Shown one piece after another: positions 45,551-62,006 of a stretch of DNA of 64,000 nt (positions within the stretch are counted from its first letter, which is position 1; every line of letters begins with the position of its first letter). The DNA is from CAIWHR01 sp963734575 (GTDB lineage Bacteria > Pseudomonadota > Gammaproteobacteria > Burkholderiales > Casimicrobiaceae). Below the pieces are notes generated by a model that worked only from the letters and a program-made list of their open reading frames with translations, searched no databases and was not told where the DNA came from. The translations under genes and the position numbers were made by a program. The DNA is taken from NCBI GenBank assembly GCA_963734575.1, contig CAVTHT010000017.1, forward strand, positions 248,001 to 312,000, in the 5' to 3' direction.

Positions 45551-47167
45551 TCACGCCGCAGCCGCAGACTCCAGGATCAGGTCCGCGGCCTTCTCGGCGA
45601 CCATGATGACCGGCACGTTGGTGTTGCCGGATACCGGTGTCGGCATGATGCTGCAATCGACCACGCGCAGTCCCGCGATTCCGTGCACCGCGAGACGCGC
45701 GTCGACCACCGCGGTCGGATCGGAAGCGGGCCCCATCCGGCAGGTGCCGGAGGGGTGAAAGATGGTCGCGCCGTGATTGCGCGCGAATTCGAGCAGGTCG
45801 TCGTCGGATTGCGCCTCGGGCCCCGGCCGGTATTCGCCGACGACGTAGGGCGCGAGACCGCGCGTCGCCGCAAGCTGCCGCGCAAAGCGGAGGCCGCGAA
45901 CGAGGGTCGCGCGATCGGTGTCCGTCGACAGGTAGTTCGGCTGCATCGCCGGCGCATCGAGGGGGGCGCTCGACTTCATGCGCACGAAGCCGCGCGACTC
46001 CGGCCGCAACTGGCACACCGACATCGTGAATCCCGGAGAACGTGTGCACGGGCGAGCCCGCCATGTCCGACGATAGCGTCGCGATGTGGAACTGCACGTC
46101 CGGACGGTCCAAGCGCGCGATCCGTGCGCACGAAAATGCCGCCCTGGTTGATGCCGATGGCCATCGGGCCGCTGCGCGTCAGCACGTAGCGCATGCCCAT
46201 CGCGAGAGTGCGCCAGCGGGAGCGGAGCACGTCGTTGGTCGTGATCGGCTTGGTGCAGCGGAAAATCACGCGCGCCTGAAGATGATCCTGCAGGTTCTCC
46301 CCCACGCCGGGCAGCGCGTGCCGCACCGGAACGCCGAAGCGCTGCAGCAGGTCGGGCGCGCCGATGCCCGAGAGCTGGAGGAGCTGCGGCGAGCGCAAGG
46401 CCCCCGCCGCAAGGATGACCTCGCGCCGCGCAAGCGCCGTCACGTCGCGGCCGTCTTGCCGGTACACCACGCCGGCTCGCGCGGCGGCCGTCGAGCGTCA
46501 CCTGCATCGCCTGCGCGTTCACCTCGACCGCGAGATTCGGTCGCTTGCGCGCGGGCCGCAGGTAAGCGACCGACGTGGAGCACCGGAAGCCGCGCCGTGT
46601 GGTGAGCTGGTAATACCCGGCGCCTTCCTGGCGCGCGCCGTTGAAATCGTCGTTGCGCGGAACGTCGAGCTCCGCGCAGCCGGCGATGATGGCCTCGATC
46701 AGCTCATGCCGCGTGGGGATGTCCGATGCCCAGAGCGGGCCGTCGGCCCCATGCCACTCGTTGGCCCCCCGCACGTTGTGCTCGAGCTTGCGGAAATAGG
46801 GCAGCACATCGCGGAAGGACCATCCGGGATTGCCGCGCGCCGACCACTCGTCGTAGTCCTCGGGCTGGCCGCGGATGTAGATGAGGCCGTTTATGGAGCT
46901 CGAACCGCCCAGCGTCTTGCCGCAGGGCCAGTAGACCTGCCGGCCATTCATGTTCGGCTCGGGCTCGGTCTTGAAGCACCAGTTCACGTCCGGATTGAAC
47001 ATCGTCTTCGCGTACCCGATGGGGACGTGGATCCACGGGTAGCGATCCGTCGGTCCCGCCTCGAGGAGCAGGACCGAATGGCGCCCGTCGGCGCTCAACC
47101 GGTTGGCGAGCACGCAACCGGCCGAGCCGGCACCGACGATGATGTAGTCGAAGGTCGAGATGGACAT
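45551..47167 (-). CDS. GMC alcohol/choline dehydrogenase-like flavoenzyme, about three frame breaks
   Basis: From ATG 47167: FDYIIVGAGSAGCVLANRLS for FAD, GKTLGGSSSINGLIYIRG and DYDEWSARGNPGWSFRDVLP are in one frame. The middle (REVILAAGALRSPQLLQLSG, LPGVGENLQDHLQARV) is in another. The C-terminal block with HPSGTCRMGP for the active-site histidine and SGNTNVPVIMVAEKAADLI returns to the first frame. Breaks lie near 46490, 46120 and 46030. Repaired length is about 538, normal for BetA-like enzymes. It would oxidise a primary alcohol to the aldehyde. No betaine-aldehyde dehydrogenase or bet regulator is near, so choline is not favoured. Confidence 0.78.
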   Translation of the reverse strand: MSISTFDYIIVGAGSAGCVLANRLSADGRHSVLLLEAGPTDRYPWIHVPIGYAKTMFNPDVNWCFKTEPEPNMNGRQVYWPCGKTLGGSSSINGLIYIRGQPEDYDEWSARGNPGWSFRDVLPYFRKLEHNVRGANEWHGADGPLWASDIPTRHELIEAIIAGCAELDVPRNDDFNGARQEGAGYYQLTTRRGFRCSTSVAYLRPARKRPNLAVEVNAQAMQVTLDGRRASRRGVPARRPRRDGACAARGHPCGGGLALAAAPPALGHRRARPAAALRRSGAARAARRGGEPAGSSSGARDFPLHQADHDQRRAPLPLAHSRDGHALRADAQRPDGHRHQPGRHFRAHGSRAWTVRTCSSTSRRYRRTWRARPCTRSPGFTMSVCQLRPESRGFVRMKSSAPLDAPAMQPNYLSTDTDRATLVRGLRFARQLAATRGLAPYVVGEYRPGPEAQSDDDLLEFARNHGATIFHPSGTCRMGPASDPTAVVDARLAVHGIAGLRVVDCSIMPTPVSGNTNVPVIMVAEKAADLILESAAAA

Positions 47168-47383
47168 GTCGCAGGCGACCGTTTCGCGGCCGCTTCACGC
47201 GCTGGAGTTTATAGAAAATGCCCGCGTCCGGCCGCCCGGGACGTCGGCGGTGCCGTTCGCGTAAAATCCGTCGCTGCCGCGCCGCCGCGGGACTTGGCGT
47301 TGCTTTCGTTGTGAATCAGCATCTTGGTGCCTCAGGGCGTGCCCCATCGGTCACCGTCCGTGCTATCGCTTCCACCCCGGAAT

Positions 47384-47412
47384 TTGCGCACGTCCCCTCG
47401 ACTTGCTATCAT
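47384..47412 (+). promoter_or_regulatory. Candidate sigma-70 promoter of the tRNA-tuf operon
   Basis: TTGCGC at 47384-47389 and TATCAT at 47407-47412 are spaced by exactly 17 bases. The tRNA-Tyr gene starts 15 bases after the second box, which is normal for a stable-RNA promoter. Another AT-rich site (GTAAAAT near 47265) lies further upstream. The remaining bases between 47168 and 47384 hold no gene that I can support. Confidence 0.6.
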
Positions 47413-47426
47413 TGCGAGTTTCCGTC

Positions 47427-47512
<86 letters not shown>

Positions 47513-47568
47513 CAACGAGAAGGAACAGGACCGCGGAACGGCGCACCCGGCAAAGTCGAACAGGCATC

Positions 47569-47642
47569 GCGGGTGTAGCTCAATGGTAGAGCAGAAGCCT
47601 TCCAAGCTTATGACGAGGGTTCGATTCCCTTCACCCGCTCCA
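47569..47642 (+). tRNA. tRNA-Gly (anticodon TCC)
   Basis: Acceptor GCGGGTG pairs with CACCCGC. The D arm is AGCTCAATGGTAGAGC, the anticodon loop CTTCCAA carries TCC, and the T arm is GGGTTCGATTCCC. CCA is encoded. The last four bases also begin a strong downstream hairpin (see 47639-47677). Confidence 0.96.
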
Positions 47643-47677
47643 ATTCGCAAGCGTCCACCGGGCGCTTGCGAATTGGA
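47639..47677. repeat. Perfect 15-bp inverted repeat joined to the tRNA-Gly 3' end
   Basis: TCCAATTCGCAAGCG at 47639-47653 and its exact reverse complement at 47663-47677 enclose a 9-base loop. The first arm begins with the discriminator base and CCA of tRNA-Gly. No T tract follows, so it is not a normal terminator; a processing signal for tRNA-Gly/tRNA-Thr maturation is one possible role. Confidence 0.82.
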
Positions 47678-47748
47678 AGTCAGCAAGGCGCAGCAGCAGT
47701 GACGCGCAGCAGGGCTCGCCGCAAGGCGCACTGAACTGAGCGGACCGA

Positions 47749-47823
<75 letters not shown>

Positions 47824-47925
47824 TCGACCGGCCTGGCCGGTGCTTGCGGGCAGCAGCGCCTGCCCGCGGATCGCGGCGCCAGGCGCAATACCGTACCGAA
47901 CAGACGTCGGAAGGAGTCTCAAGAC

Positions 47926-49117
47926 ATGGCCAAGGGCAAATTCGAGCGGACGAAGCCGCACGTGAACGTGGGGACGATTGGGCACGTGGACCACGGCAAG
48001 ACGACGCTGACGGCGGCGATGACGCTGGTGCTGTCGAAGAAGTTTGGTGGCGAGGCGAAGGCCTACGACCAGATCGATGCGGCGCCGGAGGAGAAGGCGC
48101 GGGGGATCACGATCAACACGGCGCACGTGGAGTACGAGACGGCGAAGCGGCACTACGCGCACGTGGACTGTCCGGGGCACGCCGACTACGTGAAGAACAT
48201 GATCACGGGTGCGGCGCAGATGGACGGGGCGATTCTGGTGGTGAGCGCGGCCGACGGGCCGATGCCGCAGACGCGCGAGCACATCCTGCTGGCGCGCCAG
48301 GTGGGGGTGCCGTACATCATCGTGTACATGAACAAGGCCGACATGGTCGACGACAAGGAGCTGCTTGGAGCTCGTCGAGATGGAGGTGCGGGAGCTGTTG
48401 TCGAAGTACGAGTTTCCCGGGGACGACACGCCGATCGTGATTGGTTCGGCGAAGCTGGCGCTGGAAGGCGACAAGAGCGAGATGGGCGAGGGCTCGATCA
48501 TGAAGCTCGCCGACGCGCTGGACAGCTACATTCCGCAGCCGGAGCGGGCGATCGACGGGCCGTTCCTGATGCCGGTGGAGGACGTGTTTTCGATCTCGGG
48601 CCGGGGCACGGTGGTGACCGGGCGGGTGGAGCGCGGGATCGTCAAGGTGGGTGACAACCTGGAGATCGTGGGGTTGAAGCCGACGCTGCAGACGGTGTGC
48701 ACGGGGGTGGAGATGTTCCGCAAGCTGCTCGACCAGGGGCAGGCGGGGGACAACGTCGGGGTGCTGTTGCGTGGCACCAAGCGGGAGGAAGTCGAGCGTG
48801 GCCAGGTGCTGGCGAAGCCTGGCTCGATCACGCCGCACACCAAGTTCAGTGCCGAGGTGTACGTGCTGTCGAAGGAGGAGGGCGGGCGGCACACGCCGTT
48901 CTTCCAGGGCTACCGGCCGCAGTTTTATTTCCGCACGACGGACGTGACGGGCAGTGTGGAGCTGCCGTCGGGGACGGAGATGGTGATGCCTGGTGACAAC
49001 GTGTCGATCACGGTGACGCTGATTGCGCCGATTGCGATGGAAGAGGGGTTGCGTTTTGCCATTCGCGAGGGTGGGCGCACGGTGGGTGCCGGGGTGGTGG
49101 CGAAGGTCATCGAGTAG
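47926..49117 (+). CDS. tuf: Elongation factor Tu, one frame break
   Basis: ATG 47926 with AAGGAG upstream. GTP-binding motifs GHVDHGKTTL, DCPGHADYVK and NKADMVDD are present, and domains 2 and 3 continue to VGAGVVAKVIE. The frame breaks at TT 48365-48366 in GAGCTGCTTGGAGCTC, where GAGCTGCTGGAGCTC is expected; 1192 bases is 397 codons plus one. Repaired length is 396, standard for EF-Tu. It delivers aminoacyl-tRNA to the ribosome. Codons favour G at the third position (GTG, ACG, GGG), while neighbouring ribosomal genes favour C. A second tuf copy elsewhere is usual, so an inactive copy would be survivable, but a sequencing insertion is more likely. Confidence 0.95.
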
Positions 49118-49229
49118 TCGGCAGTCAGCTGTCAGCCTGGCTGTCAGCGAGCGCGCGCGGCCAAGACGGCAGCACATCACATCAACGAGATTTTGCTGAA
49201 AGCTGATTGCTGGAAGCGGACAGCTGAAT

Positions 49230-49302
49230 AGGCCAGTAGCTCAATTGGCAGAGCGGCGGTCTCCAAAACCGCAGGTTGGGGGTTCGATTCCCTCCTGGCC
49301 TG
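49230..49302 (+). tRNA. tRNA-Trp (anticodon CCA)
   Basis: Acceptor AGGCCAG pairs with CTGGCCT, discriminator G. The anticodon loop is CTCCAAA with CCA, the D arm AGCTCAATTGGCAGAGC and the T arm GGGGGTTCGATTCCC. The CCA end is not encoded (CCC follows), unlike the three tRNAs upstream. The spacer after tuf contains GCTGTCAGC twice and AGCTGA repeats of no clear role. Confidence 0.95.
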
Positions 49303-49363
49303 CCCTGACGCGATGCGGCGCGGGGCGGCAATGACCGGGTTCCGGTCGAATTGAAGGATACGA

Positions 49364-49738
49364 GTGGCAACTGAAGCGGCAAAGACGGGCACGGTCGACA
49401 AGGTGAAGATCGTGCTCGCCGTGGCATGCGTGGTGGCAGGCGTGTGGGGTTATTACCACTTCGCCGAGATCGCCCTCGTGCTGCGTGTGCTCATGGTGCT
49501 GGGCGGGCTGGTCGCGGCGGGCGTCGTCGCGTACATGTCCGTGCCCGGCAAGCAGTTCTTCGCCTTCGCCCAGGAATCGTGGCAGGAGGCCCAGCGGGTC
49601 TCGTGGCCGACGCGCAAGGAAACCGTGCAGACCACCGCGATCGTGTTCGCGTTCGTCGTCGTCATGGCGCTGTTCCTTTTCTCCGTCGACTCGACACTCG
49701 CCTGGATCGTGAAGCTGGTTACCGGAAGAGGCGAATGA
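49364..49738 (+). CDS. secE: Protein translocase subunit SecE
   Basis: 124 residues from GTG 49364 with GAAGGA upstream. Two N-terminal helices (IVLAVACVVAGVWGYYHF and VLRVLMVLGGLVAAGVVAYM) precede the conserved SecE core: FFAFAQESWQEAQRVSWPTR, KETVQTTAIVFAFVVVMALF and a last helix. The three-helix form is usual in this class. SecE stabilises the SecY channel in the inner membrane. It overlaps nusG at the stop codon, as in most bacteria. Confidence 0.95.
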   Translation: MATEAAKTGTVDKVKIVLAVACVVAGVWGYYHFAEIALVLRVLMVLGGLVAAGVVAYMSVPGKQFFAFAQESWQEAQRVSWPTRKETVQTTAIVFAFVVVMALFLFSVDSTLAWIVKLVTGRGE

Positions 49739-50271
49739 TGTCCAAGCGGTGGTTCGTCGTCCACGCCTATTCGGGGTTCGAGAAGAGCGTGCAGCGCGCC
49801 CTGGTGGAGCGCATCAAGCGCTCGGGCATGCAGGAGCAGTTCGGCCAGATCCTCGTGCCGGTCGAGGAGGTCGTCGAGATGAAGAGCGGCCAGAAGGCGA
49901 TCTCCGAGCGCAAGTTCTTCCCGGGTTACGTGCTGGTCGAGATGGAGATGACCGACGACACGTGGCACCTGGTGAAGAGCACGCCCAAGGTGACCGGCTT
50001 CGTCGGGGGCTCGCAGAACAAGCCCACGCCGATCACGCAGAAGGAAGTGGATGCGATCCTGCAGCAGGTGCAGGAAGGCGTCGAGAAGCCGCGCCCGAAG
50101 GTGCTGTTCGAGATGGGCGAGGCGGTGCGGGTGAAGGAAGGCCCGTTCACCGATTTCCACGGCAACGTGGAGGACGTGAATTACGAGAAGAGCAAGCTTC
50201 GCGTGTCGGTGACGATCTTCGGTCGCTCGACGCCCGTGGAGCTCGATTTCTCGCAGGTCGAGAAGGCGTAA
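49738..50271 (+). CDS. nusG: Transcription termination/antitermination factor NusG
   Basis: 177 residues (MSKRWFVVHAYSGFEKSVQR). The NGN domain covers about residues 5-115, with FPGYVLVEMEMTDDTWHLVK, and the KOW domain follows at about 125-177 (VRVKEGPFTDFHGNVEDVNY). It binds RNA polymerase and couples it to Rho or the ribosome. Two ATG codons stand in tandem at 49735 and 49738; I choose the second because homologues begin MSKRW. The secE stop ends at 49738, so the genes overlap. Confidence 0.95.
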   Translation: MSKRWFVVHAYSGFEKSVQRALVERIKRSGMQEQFGQILVPVEEVVEMKSGQKAISERKFFPGYVLVEMEMTDDTWHLVKSTPKVTGFVGGSQNKPTPITQKEVDAILQQVQEGVEKPRPKVLFEMGEAVRVKEGPFTDFHGNVEDVNYEKSKLRVSVTIFGRSTPVELDFSQVEKA

Positions 50272-50387
50272 CCATCGTCTGCATTCCGGCCGGGGCTTCG
50301 CCCTCGGTACGAAATGCCGAGTGTGTTGGACGAAACGGGGAGGGCATCGCTTTCGAGCGGCCCGCTTGAACCCACTGGAGAACTGGA

Positions 50388-50822
50388 ATGGCAAAGAAAA
50401 TCGTCGGCTTCATCAAGCTGCAGGTGCCGGCCGGGAAGGCAAACCCGAGCCCGCCGATCGGCCCGGCGCTGGGTCAGCGCGGCCTCAACATCATGGAATT
50501 CTGCAAGGCGTTCAACGCCCAGACGCAGAAGGTGGAACCGGGCCTGCCGATCCCGGTGGTCATCACCGCGTACGCGGACAAGAGCTTCACCTTCGTGATG
50601 AAGACGCCGCCCGCGACGGTTCTCATCAAGAAGGCGGCCAAGGTTGAGAAGGGCAGCCAGCGCCCCCACACTGACAAGGTTGGCAAGCTGACACGCGCGC
50701 AGGCCGAGGAGATCGCGAAGGCGAAGATGCCCGATCTCACCGCCGCCGAGCTCGATGCCGCCGTGCGCACCATCGCGGGCAGCGCCCGCAGCATGGGCAT
50801 CACGGTCGAAGGAGTGAAGTGA
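50388..50822 (+). CDS. rplK: 50S ribosomal protein L11
   Basis: 144 residues from ATG 50388 (MAKKIVGFIKLQVPAGKANP). The N-terminal domain SPPIGPALGQRGLNIMEFCK, with the proline-rich hinge, and the C-terminal rRNA-binding domain (SARSMGITVEGVK) are complete. L11 forms part of the GTPase-associated centre with L10/L12. The 116-base spacer after nusG has no gene; it holds the usual run-up to the L11 operon, which L1 represses in other bacteria. The stop overlaps the region of the rplA start. Confidence 0.96.
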   Translation: MAKKIVGFIKLQVPAGKANPSPPIGPALGQRGLNIMEFCKAFNAQTQKVEPGLPIPVVITAYADKSFTFVMKTPPATVLIKKAAKVEKGSQRPHTDKVGKLTRAQAEEIAKAKMPDLTAAELDAAVRTIAGSARSMGITVEGVK

Positions 50823-50824
50823 TC

Positions 50825-51547
50825 ATGGCGACCGAAAAGCAACCCAAGCTCTCCAAGCGCGTGACGGCGGTGCGTTCGAAGGTCGATCGCAGCAAGGCCT
50901 ATCCGGTCGACGAAGCGCTCAAGCTCGTCAAGGAAACGGCCACCGCCAAGTTCAACGAGTCGATCGACGTGGCCGTCAATCTCGGCGTCGATGCCAAGAA
51001 GTCGGACCAGACGGTCCGCGGCTCGGTCGTGCTGCCCGCGGGCACGGGCAAGTCGGTGCGCGTGGCGGTGTTCGCCCAGGGCGACAAGGCCAAGCTCGCG
51101 CAGGACGCCGGCGCGGACATCGTCGGGTTCGACGATCTCGCGGCGCGGGTGAAGGAAGGCTTCATGGATTTCGACGTGGTCATCGCCACGCCGGATGCGA
51201 TGCGCGTCGTCGGTCAGCTCGGCCAGATCCTCGGCCCGCGCGGCCTGATGCCCAACCCGAAGGTGGGCACGGTCACGCCGGACGTGACCCTGGCGGTCAA
51301 GAACGCCAAGGCTGGCCAGGTGCAGTACCGCACCGACAAGGGCGGCATCGTGCAGTGCACGATCGGCCGCGCGTCGTTCGAGGCCGACCAGCTCAAGACG
51401 AACCTCATGGCATTGATCGAGGCGCTCAACAAGGCGAAGCCGTCGGGCTCGAAGGGCGTTTACCTGCGCAAGGTGAGCGTGTCGAGCACGATGGGCGCGG
51501 GCGTGCGCGTGGACACCACGAGCTTCACCCAACCGGCAGCACATTGA
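50825..51547 (+). CDS. rplA: 50S ribosomal protein L1
   Basis: 240 residues from ATG 50825, with GGAG 12 bases upstream; a GTG two codons earlier is less like the family start MATEKQPKLSKR. Domain motifs are intact: KFNESIDVAVNLGVDAKKSD, RGSVVLPAGTGKSVRVAVF, LGQILGPRGLMPNPKVGTVT and the C-terminal KGVYLRKVSVSSTMGAGVRV. L1 binds the 23S L1 stalk and commonly represses its own operon by binding the L11 leader. A palindrome of the dispersed repeat family begins 7 bases after the stop. Confidence 0.96.
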   Translation: MATEKQPKLSKRVTAVRSKVDRSKAYPVDEALKLVKETATAKFNESIDVAVNLGVDAKKSDQTVRGSVVLPAGTGKSVRVAVFAQGDKAKLAQDAGADIVGFDDLAARVKEGFMDFDVVIATPDAMRVVGQLGQILGPRGLMPNPKVGTVTPDVTLAVKNAKAGQVQYRTDKGGIVQCTIGRASFEADQLKTNLMALIEALNKAKPSGSKGVYLRKVSVSSTMGAGVRVDTTSFTQPAAH

Positions 51548-51553
51548 GGAACC

Positions 51554-51573
51554 GGTCAGGTCGAAACCTGACC
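51554..51573. repeat. Palindrome of the TCAGG-type dispersed family, after rplA
   Basis: GGTCAGGT-cgaa-ACCTGACC is a perfect 8-bp hairpin just after the rplA stop. It resembles the hairpins of the 5.7-kb array and that in the rpoB-rpoC spacer. No T tract follows, so full termination is unlikely. Confidence 0.72.
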
Positions 51574-51599
51574 CACAAGTGATTTGCAGCAATTTTGAG

Positions 51600-51760
51600 G
51601 GAACGCCGGCGGTGCATTGCCGGCGGGCCGTCAAAGACCGCGGGAGCGCAAGCTCAAAACGGAAGAGGTGGACAGGCAACTCGGGTTCGATTCTGACCCT
51701 CGGTCCTGTTTTCCGATGCCGATCCAGCGTAGATGGTGCCCCCAAGCAGGATCACTCCTG
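51600..51760 (+). promoter_or_regulatory. L10 leader (rplJL autoregulatory RNA)
   Basis: The segment contains TCAAAGACCG at 51631-51640 and AGCGTAGATGGTGCC at 51726-51740, separated by pairing sequences. This matches the signature halves of ribosomal L10 leaders (CAAAGACCGnnGG and GCGTAGACGGTG). In other bacteria the L10-L12 complex binds here and represses rplJ-rplL translation. An upstream hairpin GCCGGCgGTGCATTGCCGGC flanks it. The 200 bases between leader and rplJ contain a dispersed repeat. Confidence 0.68.
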
Positions 51761-51818
51761 ACGTAAGGTCACCGCAGCAGCCGCGATGATTTGCGGGCGG
51801 CGCGGAGGCGGCAAACGA

Positions 51819-51935
51819 GTAGATGGCCGTCAGGCAAGGCGCAGCGCAGCGAGCGACCGGAGTGTACTCAGATGTACATGAGGATCGCGAGCGAGCAGCA
51901 ACGCAGCATGGCAGCCGTATACGAAGTTGGCGTCG
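51819..51935. repeat. Dispersed intergenic repeat element between L10 leader and rplJ
   Basis: The stretch running from GTAGATGGCCGTCAGG to CAGCCGTATACGAAG contains a central hairpin TGTAC-tcagat-GTACA (51863-51878) and flanking GAGCGA repeats. It resembles intergenic elements with a GGAGTGTACT/TACATGAGGAT core that I recall from other Proteobacteria; this is from memory, not a search. A partly similar CAGCAAGGCGCAGCAG stretch follows tRNA-Gly near 47680. Confidence 0.5.
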
Positions 51936-51959
51936 GCTCACAAGGATGGGAGGTAGACC

Positions 51960-52490
51960 TTGAGTCTAAATCTGGAACAGAAGCAGGCGGTAGTCGCGGA
52001 AGTCGCGAAGCAGGTCGCCGGTGCGCAGGCCATCGTGATGGCCGAGAATCGGGGCATGGCGGTCGCGGACATGACGAAGCTTCGCGCGAATGCACGGGCT
52101 TCCGGCGTGTATTTCAGGGTCGTCAAGAACACCCTGGTGCGCCGTGCGGTCGTCGATACGCCGTTCGCCTCGCTGGCCGACAAGATGGTCGGTCCGCTGG
52201 CATATGGCATCGGCACCGATCCCGTTGCCGTGGCAAAGGTCCTGACCGACTTTGCCAAGGGCAACGAGAAGTTCGTGATCACGGGTGGCGCCATGCCCGG
52301 GCAAGTGATGTCCGCGAAGGACATCGCTTCCCTCGCTGCGCTCCCGTCGCGCGACGAGCTGATTGCCAAGCTGCTCGGCACCATGCAGGCGCCGATCGTC
52401 AAGCTGGTGCGCACGATGAACGAGGTCCCCGGCAAGTTCGTCCGGACCCTCGCCGCGGTGCACGAGCAGCGGCAGCAGCAGGCGGCGTGA
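51960..52490 (+). CDS. rplJ: 50S ribosomal protein L10
   Basis: 176 residues from TTG 51960, supported by GGGAGGT 5-6 bases upstream and by the family start SLNLEQKQAVVAEVAKQVAG. The N-terminal RNA-binding domain (MAENRGMAVADMTKLRANAR, VKNTLVRRAV) and the C-terminal helix that carries L7/L12 dimers are present. The use of TTG fits translational control of this operon. L10 anchors the stalk and, with L12, represses its own leader. Confidence 0.95.
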   Translation: MSLNLEQKQAVVAEVAKQVAGAQAIVMAENRGMAVADMTKLRANARASGVYFRVVKNTLVRRAVVDTPFASLADKMVGPLAYGIGTDPVAVAKVLTDFAKGNEKFVITGGAMPGQVMSAKDIASLAALPSRDELIAKLLGTMQAPIVKLVRTMNEVPGKFVRTLAAVHEQRQQQAA

Positions 52491-52535
52491 CGCGATTACC
52501 CATTCGATAGAACCCTTACGATTCAGGAGCAGAAC

Positions 52536-52917
<382 letters not shown>

Positions 52918-52944
52918 TAAATAACCTTCAAGACTGTAGTGCAG

Positions 52945-52972
52945 GGCCGGCGGGCGACCGCCGGCCTTTGTT
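52945..52972 (+). terminator. Hairpin after rplL, attenuator or partial terminator
   Basis: GGCCGGCGG-gcga-CCGCCGGCC at 52945-52966 is followed by TTTGTT. This is a 9-bp GC hairpin with a short T tract, 28 bases after the rplL stop. In other bacteria an attenuator here lowers rpoBC transcription relative to rplJL. Confidence 0.68.
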
Positions 52973-53070
52973 CCTCTGCAAACGGCGTCAGGCGGAAAGC
53001 CTGGCCTCGAGGAATCGGCAGGACCGCAGGGGCGAAGCGGGTGAAGTCCCGACCCGCCGTGCGGGCAAAG

Positions 53071-53167
53071 CGGGAAGTTTTTGGCCGGGAGGGTGAACTT
53101 ACTTCCCGGGCAGAGGCCGAAGACGAGCGGATCTCGCCGCAATGGCGGTCCGCTTCTCTTCGTCTTC
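53071..53167 (+). promoter_or_regulatory. Paired RNA hairpins in the rplL-rpoB spacer, RNase III-like processing site
   Basis: Hairpin 1 has CGGGAAGT at 53071-53078 with ACTTCCCG at 53101-53108. Hairpin 2 (53119-53167) has GAAGACGA paired with TCGTCTTC, an inner AGCGGA/TCCGCT stem and a CGCC/GGCG tip. E. coli has an RNase III site in the same spacer. The whole 458-base spacer has no gene; the rest, to rpoB, is structured and GC-rich. Confidence 0.55.
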
Positions 53168-53375
53168 TGATGCGACTGCAGAAGACAGGCATGGTCGGGT
53201 GTCCCGGGCAGTACGCGGGGTACCGTCCGCCAGCGGCTGGTAGAGGCCAGCCACCAAGCCGGGGAGTGCAACGCTCCCGGACCAGTCGATGGGCATCGGA
53301 CGCCGCCACGCAGGCTGCGCGTCCAAGGCCGGAGGGTGACCGCGCGCCGCGCGGTGCCCGCAATTCGGAGACGGT

Positions 53376-57473
<4,098 letters not shown>

Positions 57474-57501
57474 TGGCGGGCAACCATCCCCATCTAGGTG
57501 G

Positions 57502-57519
57502 GTCAGGCTTTAGCCTGAC
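57502..57519. repeat. Palindrome of the TCAGGCT family between rpoB and rpoC
   Basis: GTCAGGCT-tt-AGCCTGAC is a perfect 8-bp hairpin inside the 79-base rpoB-rpoC spacer. It matches one half of the units at 5663-6088, and the base context (GGTGGGTCAGGCTTTAGCC) matches too. It is probably an old insertion of the same repeat family. Confidence 0.78.
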
Positions 57520-57552
57520 TCTCGCTCCGACACGAATCAATCGGGAGTACGC

Positions 57553-61788
<4,236 letters not shown>

Positions 61789-61812
61789 CCCACGATCGCG
61801 GCATCACCTTCC

Positions 61813-61846
61813 GGGCCGGCCGCGCAAGCAGCCGGCCCTTTTCTTT
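61813..61846 (+). terminator. Rho-independent terminator of the rpoBC operon
   Basis: GGGCCGGC at 61813-61820 pairs with GCCGGCCC at 61831-61838 around a 10-base loop, followed by TTTTCTTT. Eight GC-rich pairs and a T tract make a classic intrinsic terminator. The next 160 bases before 62007 hold no gene that I see. Confidence 0.92.
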
Positions 61847-62006
61847 GTCCCTTCCAGCGCGGCGCCCTGGACGGCGCTGCCGCAGTATTGACGATGCCCT
61901 GTCCACGCGCGGACACTGCAAGCGCGGGGACGGACCGGGACACCGCACGTTCCCCGCCATGACAAGCGCCATGGCGCCATGGCGCATCACCCAACGGAGG
62001 GAAGCG

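Noticed and set aside
45551..47167. Choline dehydrogenase (betA) of a betaine operon
   Set aside because: The family match is general; no betB, betI or choline transporter is nearby, so a choline-specific name is not supported.
47639..47677. Terminator after tRNA-Gly
   Set aside because: The hairpin is perfect but has no T tract, and tRNA-Thr and tuf continue downstream in the same order as in other genomes.
48360..48370. Programmed ribosomal frameshift in tuf
   Set aside because: No slippery heptamer, and no such control is known in tuf; one extra T explains it and similar extra bases occur across unrelated genes.
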